A stretch of DNA of 64,000 bases from Clostridia bacterium (GCA_900753315.1 CAADYP010000001.1:32705-96704); one strand, 5' to 3'; positions 8,813 to 18,961 are shown, numbered from the stretch's first letter. Numbers and translations: made by a program. The notes: a model not told the origin generated them from the sequence alone.

Positions 8813-8841
8813 TTGACTTTGTGTGGGTTTTTATTTAAAAT
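8813..8841 (+). promoter_or_regulatory. Sigma-A promoter of the TM2-mnmA operon
   Basis: TTGACT and TAAAAT are separated by 17 bases. The predicted transcription start is near 8848, only four bases before the ATG at 8852, so the mRNA would have almost no leader. Confidence 0.65.
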
Positions 8842-8851
8842 TGTGTTAGAT

Positions 8852-10410
<1,559 letters not shown>

Positions 10411-10413
<3 letters not shown>

Positions 10414-10438
10414 GCATCTCATGGTGCTTATTTTTTTT
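10411..10438 (+). terminator. Rho-independent terminator after mnmA
   Basis: The stem TAAGCA / TGCTTA begins at the mnmA stop codon and is followed by eight T. Confidence 0.8.
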
Positions 10439-10445
10439 GTTTCTA

Positions 10446-10474
10446 TTGATTTAATCTTCCATTTGTGTTATAAT
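10446..10474 (+). promoter_or_regulatory. Sigma-A promoter of tRNA-Ser
   Basis: TTGATT and TATAAT are separated by 17 bases and lie 65 bases before the tRNA. Confidence 0.75.
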
Positions 10475-10539
10475 AGCTACATTTGAAGCATTGGTTTTTG
10501 ATGCAGAAGTTATATTAAAAATATAATTAAACCAATTAT

Positions 10540-10629
10540 GCAGAGATGTCCGAGTGGTTTAAGGTGCAGCCCTGGAAAGGCTGTGTGCAAGAAATTGCAC
10601 CAAGAGTTCGAATCTCTTTCTCTGCGCCA
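10540..10629 (+). tRNA. tRNA-Ser (anticodon GGA)
   Basis: The gene folds into a class II tRNA. A 7-bp acceptor pairs GCAGAGA with TCTCTGC. The anticodon stem CAGCC/GGCTG encloses the loop CTGGAAA, whose central GGA reads UCC and UCU. A long variable arm is typical of serine, and the T arm has TTCGAAT. Discriminator G and an encoded CCA end at 10629. It is followed after 17 bases by the next gene and may be co-transcribed with it. Confidence 0.95.
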
Positions 10630-10646
10630 AATTAAAAGGATAATTG

Positions 10647-11396
10647 ATGGAAGAAAGTTGCGAATTTATGAAATTTAACAGCAAACAAGAGTTGGCTGAT
10701 TTTTTGAAAAATTACTTCAAAGAAATAAGTGATGTTGATGAGTTTATTATTTTGGCTCATCAAATAAATGATTTTAGAGATGAGTTTTCGACATATGAGC
10801 CGTTGGAAAAATTGGCGTCAATCTTGTATTCAGGTTTGAGTGCGTCTAAATATGCTTCTATTGATGGAACAACAATAAGAATGGGATCAAGTTTGGAAGA
10901 AAAAACTGCTGATGCAGCAGTGGATTATGATTATCATGTTTATCATAAAAACAGAATTTATCCAACATTGCTTCTTGCATTACCTAGATTTGTTGAAGTT
11001 AATGGCGAAAAGACTGAATATGTTATGTCAAAGTATGTTAGAAAAGACAGAAAAGTGACAAATTTGAAGCAATTATATTATGAAAAAACGGGTGATGATT
11101 GTGTAGTTTTGGACAACCAACATGCTGTAAAGTGCTGGGCAGACGTTTTGAAAGGATTTTCAAGTTTTAAAACGGGTGATACACTATGTGCATTTTATGA
11201 AACAGATGACGGCTGTTATAATTTGATTTTGCCACATACTCATTGGGTTGAAAGAGGAACTGAAGAGTACAAAAATTATAAAAATTCTCTTTCTAGAAAA
11301 ATTGAAAGTTATCATATGTCTTTGGAAGATGCAATAATGTACAAAAACAAAAAGAATCAAAACTATATCGACGATTTGACAAATAGTATTGATTAG
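10647..11396 (+). CDS. Soluble protein of unknown function
   Basis: I do not recognise this 249-residue protein. It has no signal peptide or membrane segment, is mixed alpha/beta in composition and has several aromatic-rich stretches (DYDYHVYHKNRIYPTLLLAL near residue 92, and LILPHTHWVERG near 193). The frame opens at TTG 10644, but ATG 10647 is preceded by AAAAGGA at a good distance. It lies directly after tRNA-Ser without its own clear promoter, so it may be read from the tRNA promoter. A bidirectional terminator follows. Confidence 0.75.
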   Translation: MEESCEFMKFNSKQELADFLKNYFKEISDVDEFIILAHQINDFRDEFSTYEPLEKLASILYSGLSASKYASIDGTTIRMGSSLEEKTADAAVDYDYHVYHKNRIYPTLLLALPRFVEVNGEKTEYVMSKYVRKDRKVTNLKQLYYEKTGDDCVVLDNQHAVKCWADVLKGFSSFKTGDTLCAFYETDDGCYNLILPHTHWVERGTEEYKNYKNSLSRKIESYHMSLEDAIMYKNKKNQNYIDDLTNSID

Positions 11397-11435
11397 TGTT
11401 TTGTTTGATAAATTAAAATTTTAAACAAAAATAAA

Positions 11436-11462
11436 AATCAGCGGAAGTGCTGATTTTTTTGT
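11436..11462. terminator. Bidirectional terminator between convergent genes
   Basis: The stem AATCAGC / GCTGATT has A-rich sequence on the left and seven T on the right. It can stop the plus-strand gene ending at 11396 and the minus-strand operon ending at 11501. Confidence 0.75.
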
Positions 11463-11500
11463 TGTGAAAAACATTTTGATTTTTTGACTTTTGTAAATAA

Positions 11501-11980
11501 TTATGTTCTTGTAGCTCTATCTCTTACATTATCCATTGCAATTATAAGAGCGGTTATGAATGCTGGATCTTCGTTGTCATTGAGCTCCACATTGAATGTG
11601 TCACTCATAGCAAAAAATTGGGTGGTTATAGAACCAATTTTTTCACCATTTTTCATTATTTGACAGCCTGTCAAAGACCAACCATTGATTGAAATTTCAT
11701 CGCTGCATCCAACAACATCATATCCAAATTTTAATCCACGATTTTTGACCTTGCCAACGATTTGTCCTTCTGGATCTTTTATAAAACTTGCATGCGTCCA
11801 CCAGTTTATAAGTTTGTTTTTTACGACATACAAAAGTTTTCCTTCCATGTTGTAAATTTTTTTCTTTTTTGTTAATGAAAAAATCTTGCCTTTTACTTTG
11901 AAAATGTCGTTTCCGCTTTCATCCTTAACAGTTGAACTTCCACCAAGGGACAACAATTTGTTTTTAACACAAAATTTCAT
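11501..11980 (-). CDS. LURP-one-related (LOR / tubby-like) family protein
   Basis: This 159-residue protein has the beta-strand pattern of the LOR / YxjI family. It opens with MKFCVKNKLLSLGGSSTVKDE, continues with repeated strand-turn units (FKVKGKIFSLTKKKKIYN, GQIVGKVKNR) and ends in a hydrophobic helix (PAFITALIIAMDNVRD) that in tubby-like folds runs through the barrel. Bacterial members have no established function; membrane or lipid association is suspected from the scramblase relationship. ATG 11980 follows AAAAGGAGAAAG. It is the last of three same-strand genes; the two upstream encode membrane proteins. Confidence 0.8.
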   Translation of the reverse strand: MKFCVKNKLLSLGGSSTVKDESGNDIFKVKGKIFSLTKKKKIYNMEGKLLYVVKNKLINWWTHASFIKDPEGQIVGKVKNRGLKFGYDVVGCSDEISINGWSLTGCQIMKNGEKIGSITTQFFAMSDTFNVELNDNEDPAFITALIIAMDNVRDRATRT

Positions 11981-12007
11981 TTTTCTTTCTCCTTTTTTGC
12001 TTTATTA

Positions 12008-12517
12008 TTATAGAACTGCAAACAACACTGCGACAACTACGACTACGAGAACTATCCAGCTTATGATGTATGAGATTTTTAATATTTTTTTACGTTTTTT
12101 TGCTGTTTGGTCAAGTGTGAAAAGATTTGTAAATTCATCTCTTGGTTTTGTCTCGCTCAAAACGTCAACCGCTTTTGCTCCGTCTTTTGCCAAGTTTATT
12201 TTGAGTGTAACATCGTTTTGTTCGTTTGGAAGGTCGATGTTTGCTTGGTAATCAATGATATAGCAAGTCTTTTCCAAGCGTTGGTTTAATATTCCAAAAA
12301 TTGAAATAATGAAGAACAACATTTGCATAAACCACCACCATGGGCCATTTATTTCCAATATGTTTTTGATTTTTATGTCAACAGAATCTTTTTCGGTTTG
12401 ATAGGTAATCATTGCTGCTTCGTGTTTATTGCGTTTGTAAGCGACTTCTTTTCCATCAATTTCAATTATTGGGCGATATTCATATCCGCCTTGAAGTTTT
12501 AGATTTAATATTTTCAT
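12008..12517 (-). CDS. Membrane protein of unknown function, two hydrophobic segments
   Basis: This 169-residue protein has a short soluble N-terminus, one membrane segment near residues 60-80 (WWWFMQMLFFIISIFGIL) and a second at the very C-terminus (ISYIISWIVLVVVVVAVLFAVL). The soluble part between them contains DVTLKINLAKDG. I do not recognise the family. The start is ATG 12517, which overlaps the stop of the upstream gene in an ATGA arrangement and has a GGAGG site inside that gene. An apparent longer frame upstream is only the overlap. It lies 27 bases before the LOR gene in the same operon. Confidence 0.7.
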   Translation of the reverse strand: MKILNLKLQGGYEYRPIIEIDGKEVAYKRNKHEAAMITYQTEKDSVDIKIKNILEINGPWWWFMQMLFFIISIFGILNQRLEKTCYIIDYQANIDLPNEQNDVTLKINLAKDGAKAVDVLSETKPRDEFTNLFTLDQTAKKRKKILKISYIISWIVLVVVVVAVLFAVL

Positions 12518-12945
12518 TTGCCCATACCTCCACAGAAATAAACTATCCCAAGAGCAAGTGTAATGGCAATAATGATGCTTGTAAGAACAATCCTTCCAAT
12601 TGGCTTCTTGTCTTTTTGAACACAAAGAAAAACAAGTGATGTAACTGATGTGGCGATTGTTATGCCAAACAAGTATGGATATGCAACATAGCAAGATGTG
12701 ATAAATGTCATCATTCCGTCACCACTATTCAATAAATTTGGTATAAAGTTTGGTGAGGCAATAAACACCATACCGATAGAAAAGATAACGACAATAAATA
12801 CAATACAGAATGCCAAGGCATACCATAATGCTGAAACAAGAGTGCCAAGCAAGATTGCAATCATTATTGAAACGCCAACTATTGAATAATTTGACATAAT
12901 TTTGGCAAAATGTCCGCAATAAATGTTTGCATAAGTCTTTTTCAT
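12514..12945 (-). CDS. Four-segment membrane protein of unknown function
   Basis: This 143-residue, strongly hydrophobic protein has about four transmembrane segments (roughly residues 22-42, 44-66, 80-107, 116-138). No family is recognised. ATG 12945 is preceded by AAGGAG. It is the first gene of a minus-strand three-gene operon with a two-segment membrane protein (ATGA overlap) and the LOR protein, so the three probably act together at the membrane. Confidence 0.72.
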   Translation of the reverse strand: MKKTYANIYCGHFAKIMSNYSIVGVSIMIAILLGTLVSALWYALAFCIVFIVVIFSIGMVFIASPNFIPNLLNSGDGMMTFITSCYVAYPYLFGITIATSVTSLVFLCVQKDKKPIGRIVLTSIIIAITLALGIVYFCGGMGK

Positions 12946-13080
12946 TTTTTCTCCTTAATTTATTATAAAAAAATTTTAAGTAATTGCAAACAAATTTACA
13001 GCATTTAACAAACTTTTGTTGAAAATTTGCAATATTATTGTAGTTTTTGGGAAAAATTGTTTGAATGTAGTTTGTTTTTC

Positions 13081-13109
13081 TTGACTATTTTGTTTGTTTT
13101 TTTTAAAAT
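13081..13109 (+). promoter_or_regulatory. Sigma-A promoter of the DUF308 gene
   Basis: TTGACT and TAAAAT are separated by 17 bases. The predicted start near 13116 leaves a leader of about 30 bases with a GGAGG site. Confidence 0.7.
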
Positions 13110-13145
13110 AATGGCAGATGTTGACTAATCAACATGGAGGTAAAA

Positions 13146-13766
13146 ATGGAAAAATTGAAAGATTTATTTAAGAAAGTTAATGTTTTCAACGGAATTATTT
13201 CTTTTCTTTTGATTGCACTTGGTATTTGCTTTGTTTGCGTTCCGTCATCAACAATTTTGACTTTGTGCTATATCTTTGGGGCGTTTATAATGTTTTTTGG
13301 TATATGCGGAATTGTTAGTTATTTCTTTTATGGACTTGAACCTTTTGGTTTTATGAATGGAATTTGTGAACTTGTTGTCGGCACTTTGATTTTCGCTTTT
13401 GCTCCACAAATTACATCTCCACAAGTGTTTTCTGTTCTTGTTGGCGTTGTGCTTTTGTTTAGCGGACTTGTCAAAATGCAAAACTCTATGGATTACAGAA
13501 GATTTGGTCTTAAAAATTGGTGGCTCTATATGATTTATGCGGCAACAATGGTTGTAGTTTCAATCGTGCTCATGGCCTATCCTTTTGCTGGACAAAAAAT
13601 TGCACTTATTTTCCTTGGCATTGTTTTGATTTATGATGGTATTATGAAACTTGTTTCTATGTTTATTTTCAAAGGAAAAGTAAACAGATTCAAGAAAAAA
13701 CTTAATGAAGATGTTATCATTATAGACAAAGATGAAAACGATAGCCAAAATGGCGAAAACAAATAA
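13146..13766 (+). CDS. HdeD / DUF308 family membrane protein
   Basis: This 206-residue protein has six closely spaced membrane segments arranged in three hairpins, as in HdeD-type DUF308 proteins. Short glycine-rich segments such as IALGICFVCVP and GVVLLFSGLVKM recur in the repeats. The C-terminus is polar and charged (from about residue 175). The family is linked to acid resistance in Escherichia coli, but the role in Bacillota is not established. An ATG at 13134 is part of the sequence ATGGAGG, which is the ribosome binding site of the preferred start at 13146. Confidence 0.82.
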   Translation: MEKLKDLFKKVNVFNGIISFLLIALGICFVCVPSSTILTLCYIFGAFIMFFGICGIVSYFFYGLEPFGFMNGICELVVGTLIFAFAPQITSPQVFSVLVGVVLLFSGLVKMQNSMDYRRFGLKNWWLYMIYAATMVVVSIVLMAYPFAGQKIALIFLGIVLIYDGIMKLVSMFIFKGKVNRFKKKLNEDVIIIDKDENDSQNGENK

Positions 13767-13788
13767 ACTTTATAAAGGAATTAAAACT

Positions 13789-13817
13789 GGGCGGTATTTT
13801 CCCGCTCTTTTTTTGTT
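13789..13817 (+). terminator. Rho-independent terminator after DUF308 gene
   Basis: The stem GGGCGG / CCGCTC (one G-U pair) is followed by eight T. Confidence 0.75.
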
Positions 13818-13872
13818 TTTGCTTTTATATGTTTTGAAAAAAAATTTTGATATGTTATTATTTGCATAGGAA

Positions 13873-14535
13873 ATGTGGAAAAGAAGTATGAAAGTAAAAG
13901 ATTTCAATTTTAGAAAATTTCATGACGATAGAAAAAGATTTTTGAGAGAAAACAAGGACGAAAGTTTTGTTATAGAAAGTGGAAACATTCCATTTATTGT
14001 CTCTGCGCCACATGGTGTAAGTCAAGTGCGTCTTGGAAAGTCGAAATTTAAAGAGCCTGGCTCACTTTCACTTGCTCTTGATGTAGCCAAAAGGACAGGA
14101 GCACATCTTATTGCCAAAACAAAAAATTGCAATGACGATGCAAACTTTGAAGAGATTTGTCCTTATAAGGAAGAACTTAAAAGATATATCAATGCGAACG
14201 ACATCAAATTTTTGATTGATTTTCACGGTATGAAGAAAAGCAGAAATATTGATGTGGAATTTGGCACAAATCTTGGACAAAACATTAAGGCGAATGAAAA
14301 ACTTTTTGACTTTTTGTGTTATAACTTGAAAAACGACGGGTTTGTCGTTGAAGTTGACCAACCATTTAAGTCGTCTTCAAAGACTGTGGCTGGACAAGTG
14401 GCTAAGGATTGTGGTATTTGGACGATTCAAATGGAAGTGAATTACAAATACACCATGGACAAAAAATATCAAAACAGGCTGGTCGAGATAATAAATTGCG
14501 TTGTGGACACTATTGAAAAGGCGTGCAAGAAGTAA
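13873..14535 (+). CDS. N-formylglutamate amidohydrolase-like protein
   Basis: This 220-residue protein matches the core of the N-formylglutamate amidohydrolase superfamily, a zinc-peptidase-like fold. It has VSAPHGVSQVR (near residue 37) in the place of the first metal-ligand motif, DFHGMKKSRNIDVEFGT (near residue 116) and a late MEVNYKYT stretch. The substrate is unknown; many clostridial members are far from the histidine-degradation enzyme. ATG 13873 lies five bases after the start predicted from a TTGAAA-16-TATTAT promoter, so a nearly leaderless mRNA is likely. ATG 13888, behind a weak GGAAAAGAAG, is the alternative. The HIT-RNase HI gene follows after 24 bases. Confidence 0.75.
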   Translation: MWKRSMKVKDFNFRKFHDDRKRFLRENKDESFVIESGNIPFIVSAPHGVSQVRLGKSKFKEPGSLSLALDVAKRTGAHLIAKTKNCNDDANFEEICPYKEELKRYINANDIKFLIDFHGMKKSRNIDVEFGTNLGQNIKANEKLFDFLCYNLKNDGFVVEVDQPFKSSSKTVAGQVAKDCGIWTIQMEVNYKYTMDKKYQNRLVEIINCVVDTIEKACKK

Positions 14536-14559
14536 AGGAAATTATTCAAGGAGAGAGAA

Positions 14560-15435
14560 ATGAAAGATTGTATTTTCTGTAAAATTATAAATGGTGAAAT
14601 GCCTAGTTACAAAATTTATGAAGATGATTTTTGCTTGGCTTTCTTGGATATATCAAATGACATCTATGGGCATACATTGGTTATTCCTAAAAAACACTAT
14701 GAAAGTGTCATGACTTGTGATAATGCCACATTGGGAAGAATTATCGAAACTTGCAAAAAGGTGGGAAATCATTATGTTAAGGATTGCGGATTTGATGGTT
14801 ACAACATTGTAAACTGCACAGGGAAGGCTGCAGAACAATCTGTTTTCCATGTTCATTTTCACATTTTGCCAAGGAAGGCTGATGATGGTCAAAAGGTTTA
14901 TCCAACTCTTGCAGGAAGCGGAGCAGAACTTGCTGATGTCTGCAAAACTTTAAAAATGGAAGAAAAAGTGTCTGCGCCTGAATTGGATGTTGACGAAAAT
15001 GCTATTGTGCTTTATACAGATGGTGCTTGTTCTGGAAATCCTGGCGCAGGCGGTTGGGCTTCCATCTTAAACTTTAAGGGCAAAGAAAAAATATTGTCTG
15101 GTGGAGAGAAAGAAACGACAAACAATCGTATGGAACTCATGGCTGTGATTATGGGACTTGAAGAGATAAAGGAAGGGAATGTCGTAAAGGTGTTTAGCGA
15201 CAGTGCTTATGTCGTAAATGCGTTTAATCAAAACTGGATAACAAATTGGCAGAGAAACAATTGGCATACAAGCGGAGGCGGTGAAGTCCAAAACAAAGAG
15301 TTGTGGCAAAGACTGATTTCGGCTATGTCAAAACTTGATGTTGAATTTGTGAAAGTTAAAGGTCACAGTGACAATGCAAACAACAATCGTTGTGACGCTT
15401 TGGCAAGAGAAGAAATTGCAAAACTTGCAGATTGA
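14560..15435 (+). CDS. HIT-family hydrolase fused to ribonuclease HI
   Basis: This 291-residue protein joins two complete enzymes. Residues 1-135 are a HIT protein of the Hint/HinT branch: CIFCKIINGEMPSYKIYEDD at the start and the catalytic HVHFH triad at 97-101, which hydrolyses nucleoside phosphoramidates or similar. After a short linker, residues 148-288 are ribonuclease HI with YTDGACSGNPG. Its catalytic residues D154, E192 and D214 and the late D279 are all present, as is the KGHSDNANNNRCDALA motif. RNase HI cuts RNA in RNA-DNA hybrids. ATG 14560 has an AAGGAGAG site. There is no frameshift or internal start with a clear ribosome binding site, so the fusion seems real. Confidence 0.93.
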   Translation: MKDCIFCKIINGEMPSYKIYEDDFCLAFLDISNDIYGHTLVIPKKHYESVMTCDNATLGRIIETCKKVGNHYVKDCGFDGYNIVNCTGKAAEQSVFHVHFHILPRKADDGQKVYPTLAGSGAELADVCKTLKMEEKVSAPELDVDENAIVLYTDGACSGNPGAGGWASILNFKGKEKILSGGEKETTNNRMELMAVIMGLEEIKEGNVVKVFSDSAYVVNAFNQNWITNWQRNNWHTSGGGEVQNKELWQRLISAMSKLDVEFVKVKGHSDNANNNRCDALAREEIAKLAD

Positions 15436-15511
15436 TAAAAGTTCCACATCGTGGTTTTCCTTTTTGTGATTTTTGAAATTTGAAATTGGCTTGAATTGAA
15501 AGACAGCCTTA

Positions 15512-16495
15512 TTAAAAACCAAAAATTAACAAAATTATTATCGTAACTATGCAAGAGAAAACAGCATGTAAAAACTTTTGTAGAACGAAAAGTTTTGTAG
15601 ACATTTGAAGTTTTGAGAGCATGGTTAATGACTGCAAAATTGTTGAAACCCCACCAAAACTTATCACAAACGATGAAAGAGTGATTGCTAAAAATTTGTT
15701 TTGTAAGGTTGCCAAATCAAGGCAACCTTTTGTTATTTCAAGAACACCTTCAAAAAGACATGAAATTGTTTGTGGCATGAGTGAAATTATAGGTGAAAAA
15801 CATTCTATAATTATAAAGAAGATTGTTATGATTGAGCCGACAGACAAGATGGCAAGAGTGGAGTCTAAAACAATGCTCAATAGGTCAAAATTTGACTTTG
15901 GTGGTGATATATTTTGTGACGATTGGGCGGGAGATTGTTTTTGATTTTCTTGTGATTTTTTAAATTTGAAATTTCTAAAAATTATGCCATTTATTATTGC
16001 TCCAAGAAAGTGACTTAAAAACAAAATGTAACCAATTTTTGAACTTTTAAACATTCCGATTCCGACAGCACCGACAATAAACATTGGGCCTGAAGTTGAA
16101 CAAAAAGAAGTCATTTTGAAAGCATCTTGTTTTGTTATTTTCCCTTGCATATAAAGGTCGGCGACCATTTTTGAACCTACTGGGTATCCAGACAAAATAG
16201 CCATTATAAAAGTGTAGATTGAAATGGGTGGGGTTTTAAAAAATGTTTTGCTGACAGGGGCAAGTGGTTTTAAGATTTTTGGCATAAGGTCGAGTTGGGA
16301 TAGAACTCTTGTAAAAAACATAAATGGTAGGACACTTGGCAAGACATTGAATGCCCATGCGGAGATTCCATCAAGGGACTTTTCAATAAATCTTGATGGA
16401 TTTGAAATCATGCAAATTAGGAAAAATATTATCATCAAAGCAAAAAATGCTTGTACCAAAGTTTGTCCAGATTTTTTTGAAGTGTAAATTTTCAA
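15512..16495 (-). CDS. ylbJ: YlbJ-like sporulation integral membrane protein
   Basis: This 327-residue polytopic membrane protein has Gate / nucleoside-recognition-type segments: FNVLPSVLPFMFFTRVLSQL (about 48-67) and an AILSGYPVGSKMVADLY motif near residue 98. A second half repeats the membrane pattern (FGGVSTILQSLTMLS near 280). This layout fits YlbJ, a protein needed for spore cortex formation. A polar Gln/Ser/Pro-rich loop lies at about 182-204. The start is a TTG at 16495 with an AAAAGGAG site at ideal spacing. An open frame on the opposite strand inside it is a shadow. It is convergent with the HIT-RNase HI gene and divergent from pta. Confidence 0.85.
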   Translation of the reverse strand: MKIYTSKKSGQTLVQAFFALMIIFFLICMISNPSRFIEKSLDGISAWAFNVLPSVLPFMFFTRVLSQLDLMPKILKPLAPVSKTFFKTPPISIYTFIMAILSGYPVGSKMVADLYMQGKITKQDAFKMTSFCSTSGPMFIVGAVGIGMFKSSKIGYILFLSHFLGAIINGIIFRNFKFKKSQENQKQSPAQSSQNISPPKSNFDLLSIVLDSTLAILSVGSIITIFFIIIECFSPIISLMPQTISCLFEGVLEITKGCLDLATLQNKFLAITLSSFVISFGGVSTILQSLTMLSKLQMSTKLFVLQKFLHAVFSCIVTIIILLIFGF

Positions 16496-16512
16496 ATTGT
16501 TCTCCTTTTTGT

Positions 16513-16542
16513 TTGACTTTTTCGTGCATAATAAGATAGAAT
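16513..16542 (+). promoter_or_regulatory. Sigma-A promoter of pta-ackA
   Basis: TTGACT and TAGAAT are separated by 18 bases. The transcript would begin near 16549 and have a leader of about 115 bases. Confidence 0.65.
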
Positions 16543-16664
16543 ATTTTTGAAAGTTGAAAAACTTTAAACAGAATTTTCAAATCTTCCAAATTGAAAATGA
16601 AGAAGATTTGTTTTACTTTTATATTGTATTTTTGAAATCGCAAAAAAAGAATGGAGATTTGTTT

Positions 16665-17684
16665 ATGTTTAAGATTGAAAAGTTGATTGACCTTGCAAAG
16701 AAAAAACAAAAAACTATTGTTTTTCCAGAAGCAAGTTTTTCTGACAGAACTGTTGAGGCTGTCAAAATTTTGCAAAAGAAAGGCATTGTCAAAGTTATGT
16801 TGGTTGGAGATGCAAGTGCACTCATTTTGAGAGATAAATGTTTTGAAAAATTTGACATTGTAAATCCAGTTACTTTTCCAGATAGAGCAAAACTTGTCAA
16901 GGCTCTCTATGAAAAGAGAAAAGAAAAAGGTTTGACAATGGAACAAGCAGATGAACTTGAAAAAGACCCTTACTATTTTGCGACACTTCTTGTTGAATGT
17001 GGTTATGCTGACGGAATGGTTGCGGGGGCAGAAGCGTCAACGGCAACAACTGTTAGACCTGCACTTCAAATCATCAAAGCTAAAAACAAAAAAGACCCAG
17101 TTTCATCATGCTTTTTGATTTATGGCAAAAACAAGTTTTTGAGAAATGAAGCATTGGTTTTGTCAGACTGTGGAGTTTTGGAGCAACCAGACAGTGACAC
17201 ATTGGCAGTTATTGCTTCACAAAGTGTGAAGAGTGCAAGACAGTTTGGTCTTGAACCAAGAGTAGCATTTTTGTCTTATTCGTCAAAAGGCAGTGCAAAG
17301 AGCGAAAATGTGGACAAAGTCAGAATGGCTTATGAGAAATTTGCAAAGAAAGAAAAAGATGTTGTGTGTGATGGAGAATTGCAATTCGATGCCGCTATGG
17401 TGCCAAAGGTTAGCGAACAAAAATCACCAAACAGCCCTTTGAAAGGAAATTCAAATGTTTTGATTTTCCCAGATATTGAGGCAGGTAACATTTGTTATAA
17501 AACTATGCAATATGTCGGTGGATTAAATGCTGTTGGTCCAATCTTGCAAGGGTTAAAAAAACCAGTAAATGACCTTTCAAGAGGTTGTTCGGTAAACGAC
17601 ATTGTCGTTGTTAGTGCAATCACTGCACTTCAATGTGAAGATAAAGAGAAAAAAGAAGATAAAAAGGAAAAGAAAGGAGAGTAA
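16665..17684 (+). CDS. pta: Phosphate acetyltransferase
   Basis: Pta interconverts acetyl-CoA and acetyl phosphate; with AckA it yields ATP and acetate. The 339-residue protein carries the family segments IVFPEASFSDRTVEAVKIL near the N-terminus, CGYADGMVAGAEASTATTVR (about 122-141), and the late SPNSPLKGNSNVLIFPDIEAGN block. It is the short, single-domain form without the DRTGG regulatory part. The last ~15 residues are an unusual Lys/Glu-only tail. The frame opens at 16554, but ATG 16665 follows a GGAG site and matches the normal start. ackA begins two bases after its stop. Confidence 0.95.
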   Translation: MFKIEKLIDLAKKKQKTIVFPEASFSDRTVEAVKILQKKGIVKVMLVGDASALILRDKCFEKFDIVNPVTFPDRAKLVKALYEKRKEKGLTMEQADELEKDPYYFATLLVECGYADGMVAGAEASTATTVRPALQIIKAKNKKDPVSSCFLIYGKNKFLRNEALVLSDCGVLEQPDSDTLAVIASQSVKSARQFGLEPRVAFLSYSSKGSAKSENVDKVRMAYEKFAKKEKDVVCDGELQFDAAMVPKVSEQKSPNSPLKGNSNVLIFPDIEAGNICYKTMQYVGGLNAVGPILQGLKKPVNDLSRGCSVNDIVVVSAITALQCEDKEKKEDKKEKKGE

Positions 17685-17686
17685 TT

Positions 17687-18892
17687 ATGAAAATTTTAGT
17701 TATCAATGCGGGAAGTTCTTCACTTAAATATCAACTTCTTGAAACAAAATCAGGAAAGGTTATCGCAAAAGGAAACTGCGAAAGAATTGGAATCAAAGAT
17801 CCATTCATTTCATACAAACATGACGGGAAAGAAATGAAATTCCCTGGTGCCAAAAATCATGAAGAAGCAATTGAAAAAGTTTTGCAAATCTTGACGGACA
17901 AAGAATATGGAGTTGTTAAAAGTTTGGAAGAAATCGAAGCGGTTGGACATAGAGTTCTTCATGGTGGGGAAATTTATAAAGAATCTGTTTTGGTTACAAA
18001 AGAAGTTTTGAAAAACCTTGACAAACTTGTTCCGCTTGGACCTTTGCATATGCCAGCAAACATTGCAGGTATTCGTGCTTGTATGGTTAAAATGCCAAAT
18101 GTTCCACATGTGGCTGTGTTTGATACTGCGTTCCATGCAACAATGCCTGAAAAAGCATATATGTATGCAATCAAATATGAAGATTATGAAAAATATCACA
18201 TCAGAAAATATGGTTTCCATGGTTCAAGTCATAGATTTATTACTTTGGAAACTGCAAAGATTTTGGGTAAGCCTGTTTCAAAAACAAACATCATTGTTGC
18301 ACATATCGGAAACGGCTCAAGTGTTACTGCTGTGAAAAATGGTAAGAGTGTTGACACAACAATGGGACTCACTCCACTTCAAGGTATGGTTATGGGGACT
18401 CGTAGCGGTGATGTTGATGCTACAGTTGTTGAATACCTTTGTCACAACAAGAAGATGACTGTTGATGAAGCAGTTTCATATCTCAACAAACAAAGCGGTG
18501 TTCTTGGAATTTCTGGTGTTGACAGTGATATGAGAACTGTTGAAGCTGGTGCTGAACAAGGCAACAAGAGATGTCAACTTGCTCTTGATATGGTTGCTTA
18601 TTCTGCAAGAAAATTTATTGGAAGCTATTTGGCTGTGCTCAATGGTGCTGATGCCATCGTGTTTACTGGTGGTGTTGGTGAAAACGGTGCTCAAACTCGT
18701 GAAGATATTATCAGTGGAATGGAGAACTTGGGAGTTAAACTTGACAAAAAGAAAAACAAAAACTTTAAGCGTGGAGAGGTTCAACTTATTTCTGCAAAAG
18801 ATTCAAAAGTTAAGATTTATGTAATTCCTACAAATGAAGAACTTATGATGGCAAGAGACACAGAAGCTATTGCAAAGAAACTCAAAAAATAA
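17687..18892 (+). CDS. ackA: Acetate kinase
   Basis: AckA transfers phosphate from acetyl phosphate to ADP, the ATP-forming step of acetate fermentation. The 401-residue protein is the normal length and shows the ASKHA-fold signatures: VINAGSSSLKYQLL at the N-terminus, VFDTAFHATMPEKAY (about 142-156), KYGFHGSSHRFI (about 170-181) with the catalytic region, and VAHIGNGSSVTAVKNGKSVD. ATG 17687 has an AAAGGAGAG site overlapping the end of pta, which confirms an operon. Confidence 0.97.
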   Translation: MKILVINAGSSSLKYQLLETKSGKVIAKGNCERIGIKDPFISYKHDGKEMKFPGAKNHEEAIEKVLQILTDKEYGVVKSLEEIEAVGHRVLHGGEIYKESVLVTKEVLKNLDKLVPLGPLHMPANIAGIRACMVKMPNVPHVAVFDTAFHATMPEKAYMYAIKYEDYEKYHIRKYGFHGSSHRFITLETAKILGKPVSKTNIIVAHIGNGSSVTAVKNGKSVDTTMGLTPLQGMVMGTRSGDVDATVVEYLCHNKKMTVDEAVSYLNKQSGVLGISGVDSDMRTVEAGAEQGNKRCQLALDMVAYSARKFIGSYLAVLNGADAIVFTGGVGENGAQTREDIISGMENLGVKLDKKKNKNFKRGEVQLISAKDSKVKIYVIPTNEELMMARDTEAIAKKLKK

Positions 18893-18961
18893 GATTTGGG
18901 CAAATTTTGCCTTAATTTTGTGAAAAACAACTCAAAAAATTGAAAAAAAACCAAATTAAAC

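Noticed and set aside
15621..15944. 107-codon plus-strand open frame inside the ylbJ-like gene
   Set aside because: It is antisense to a well-supported membrane protein gene, has no ribosome binding site, and its sequence looks like a shadow frame.
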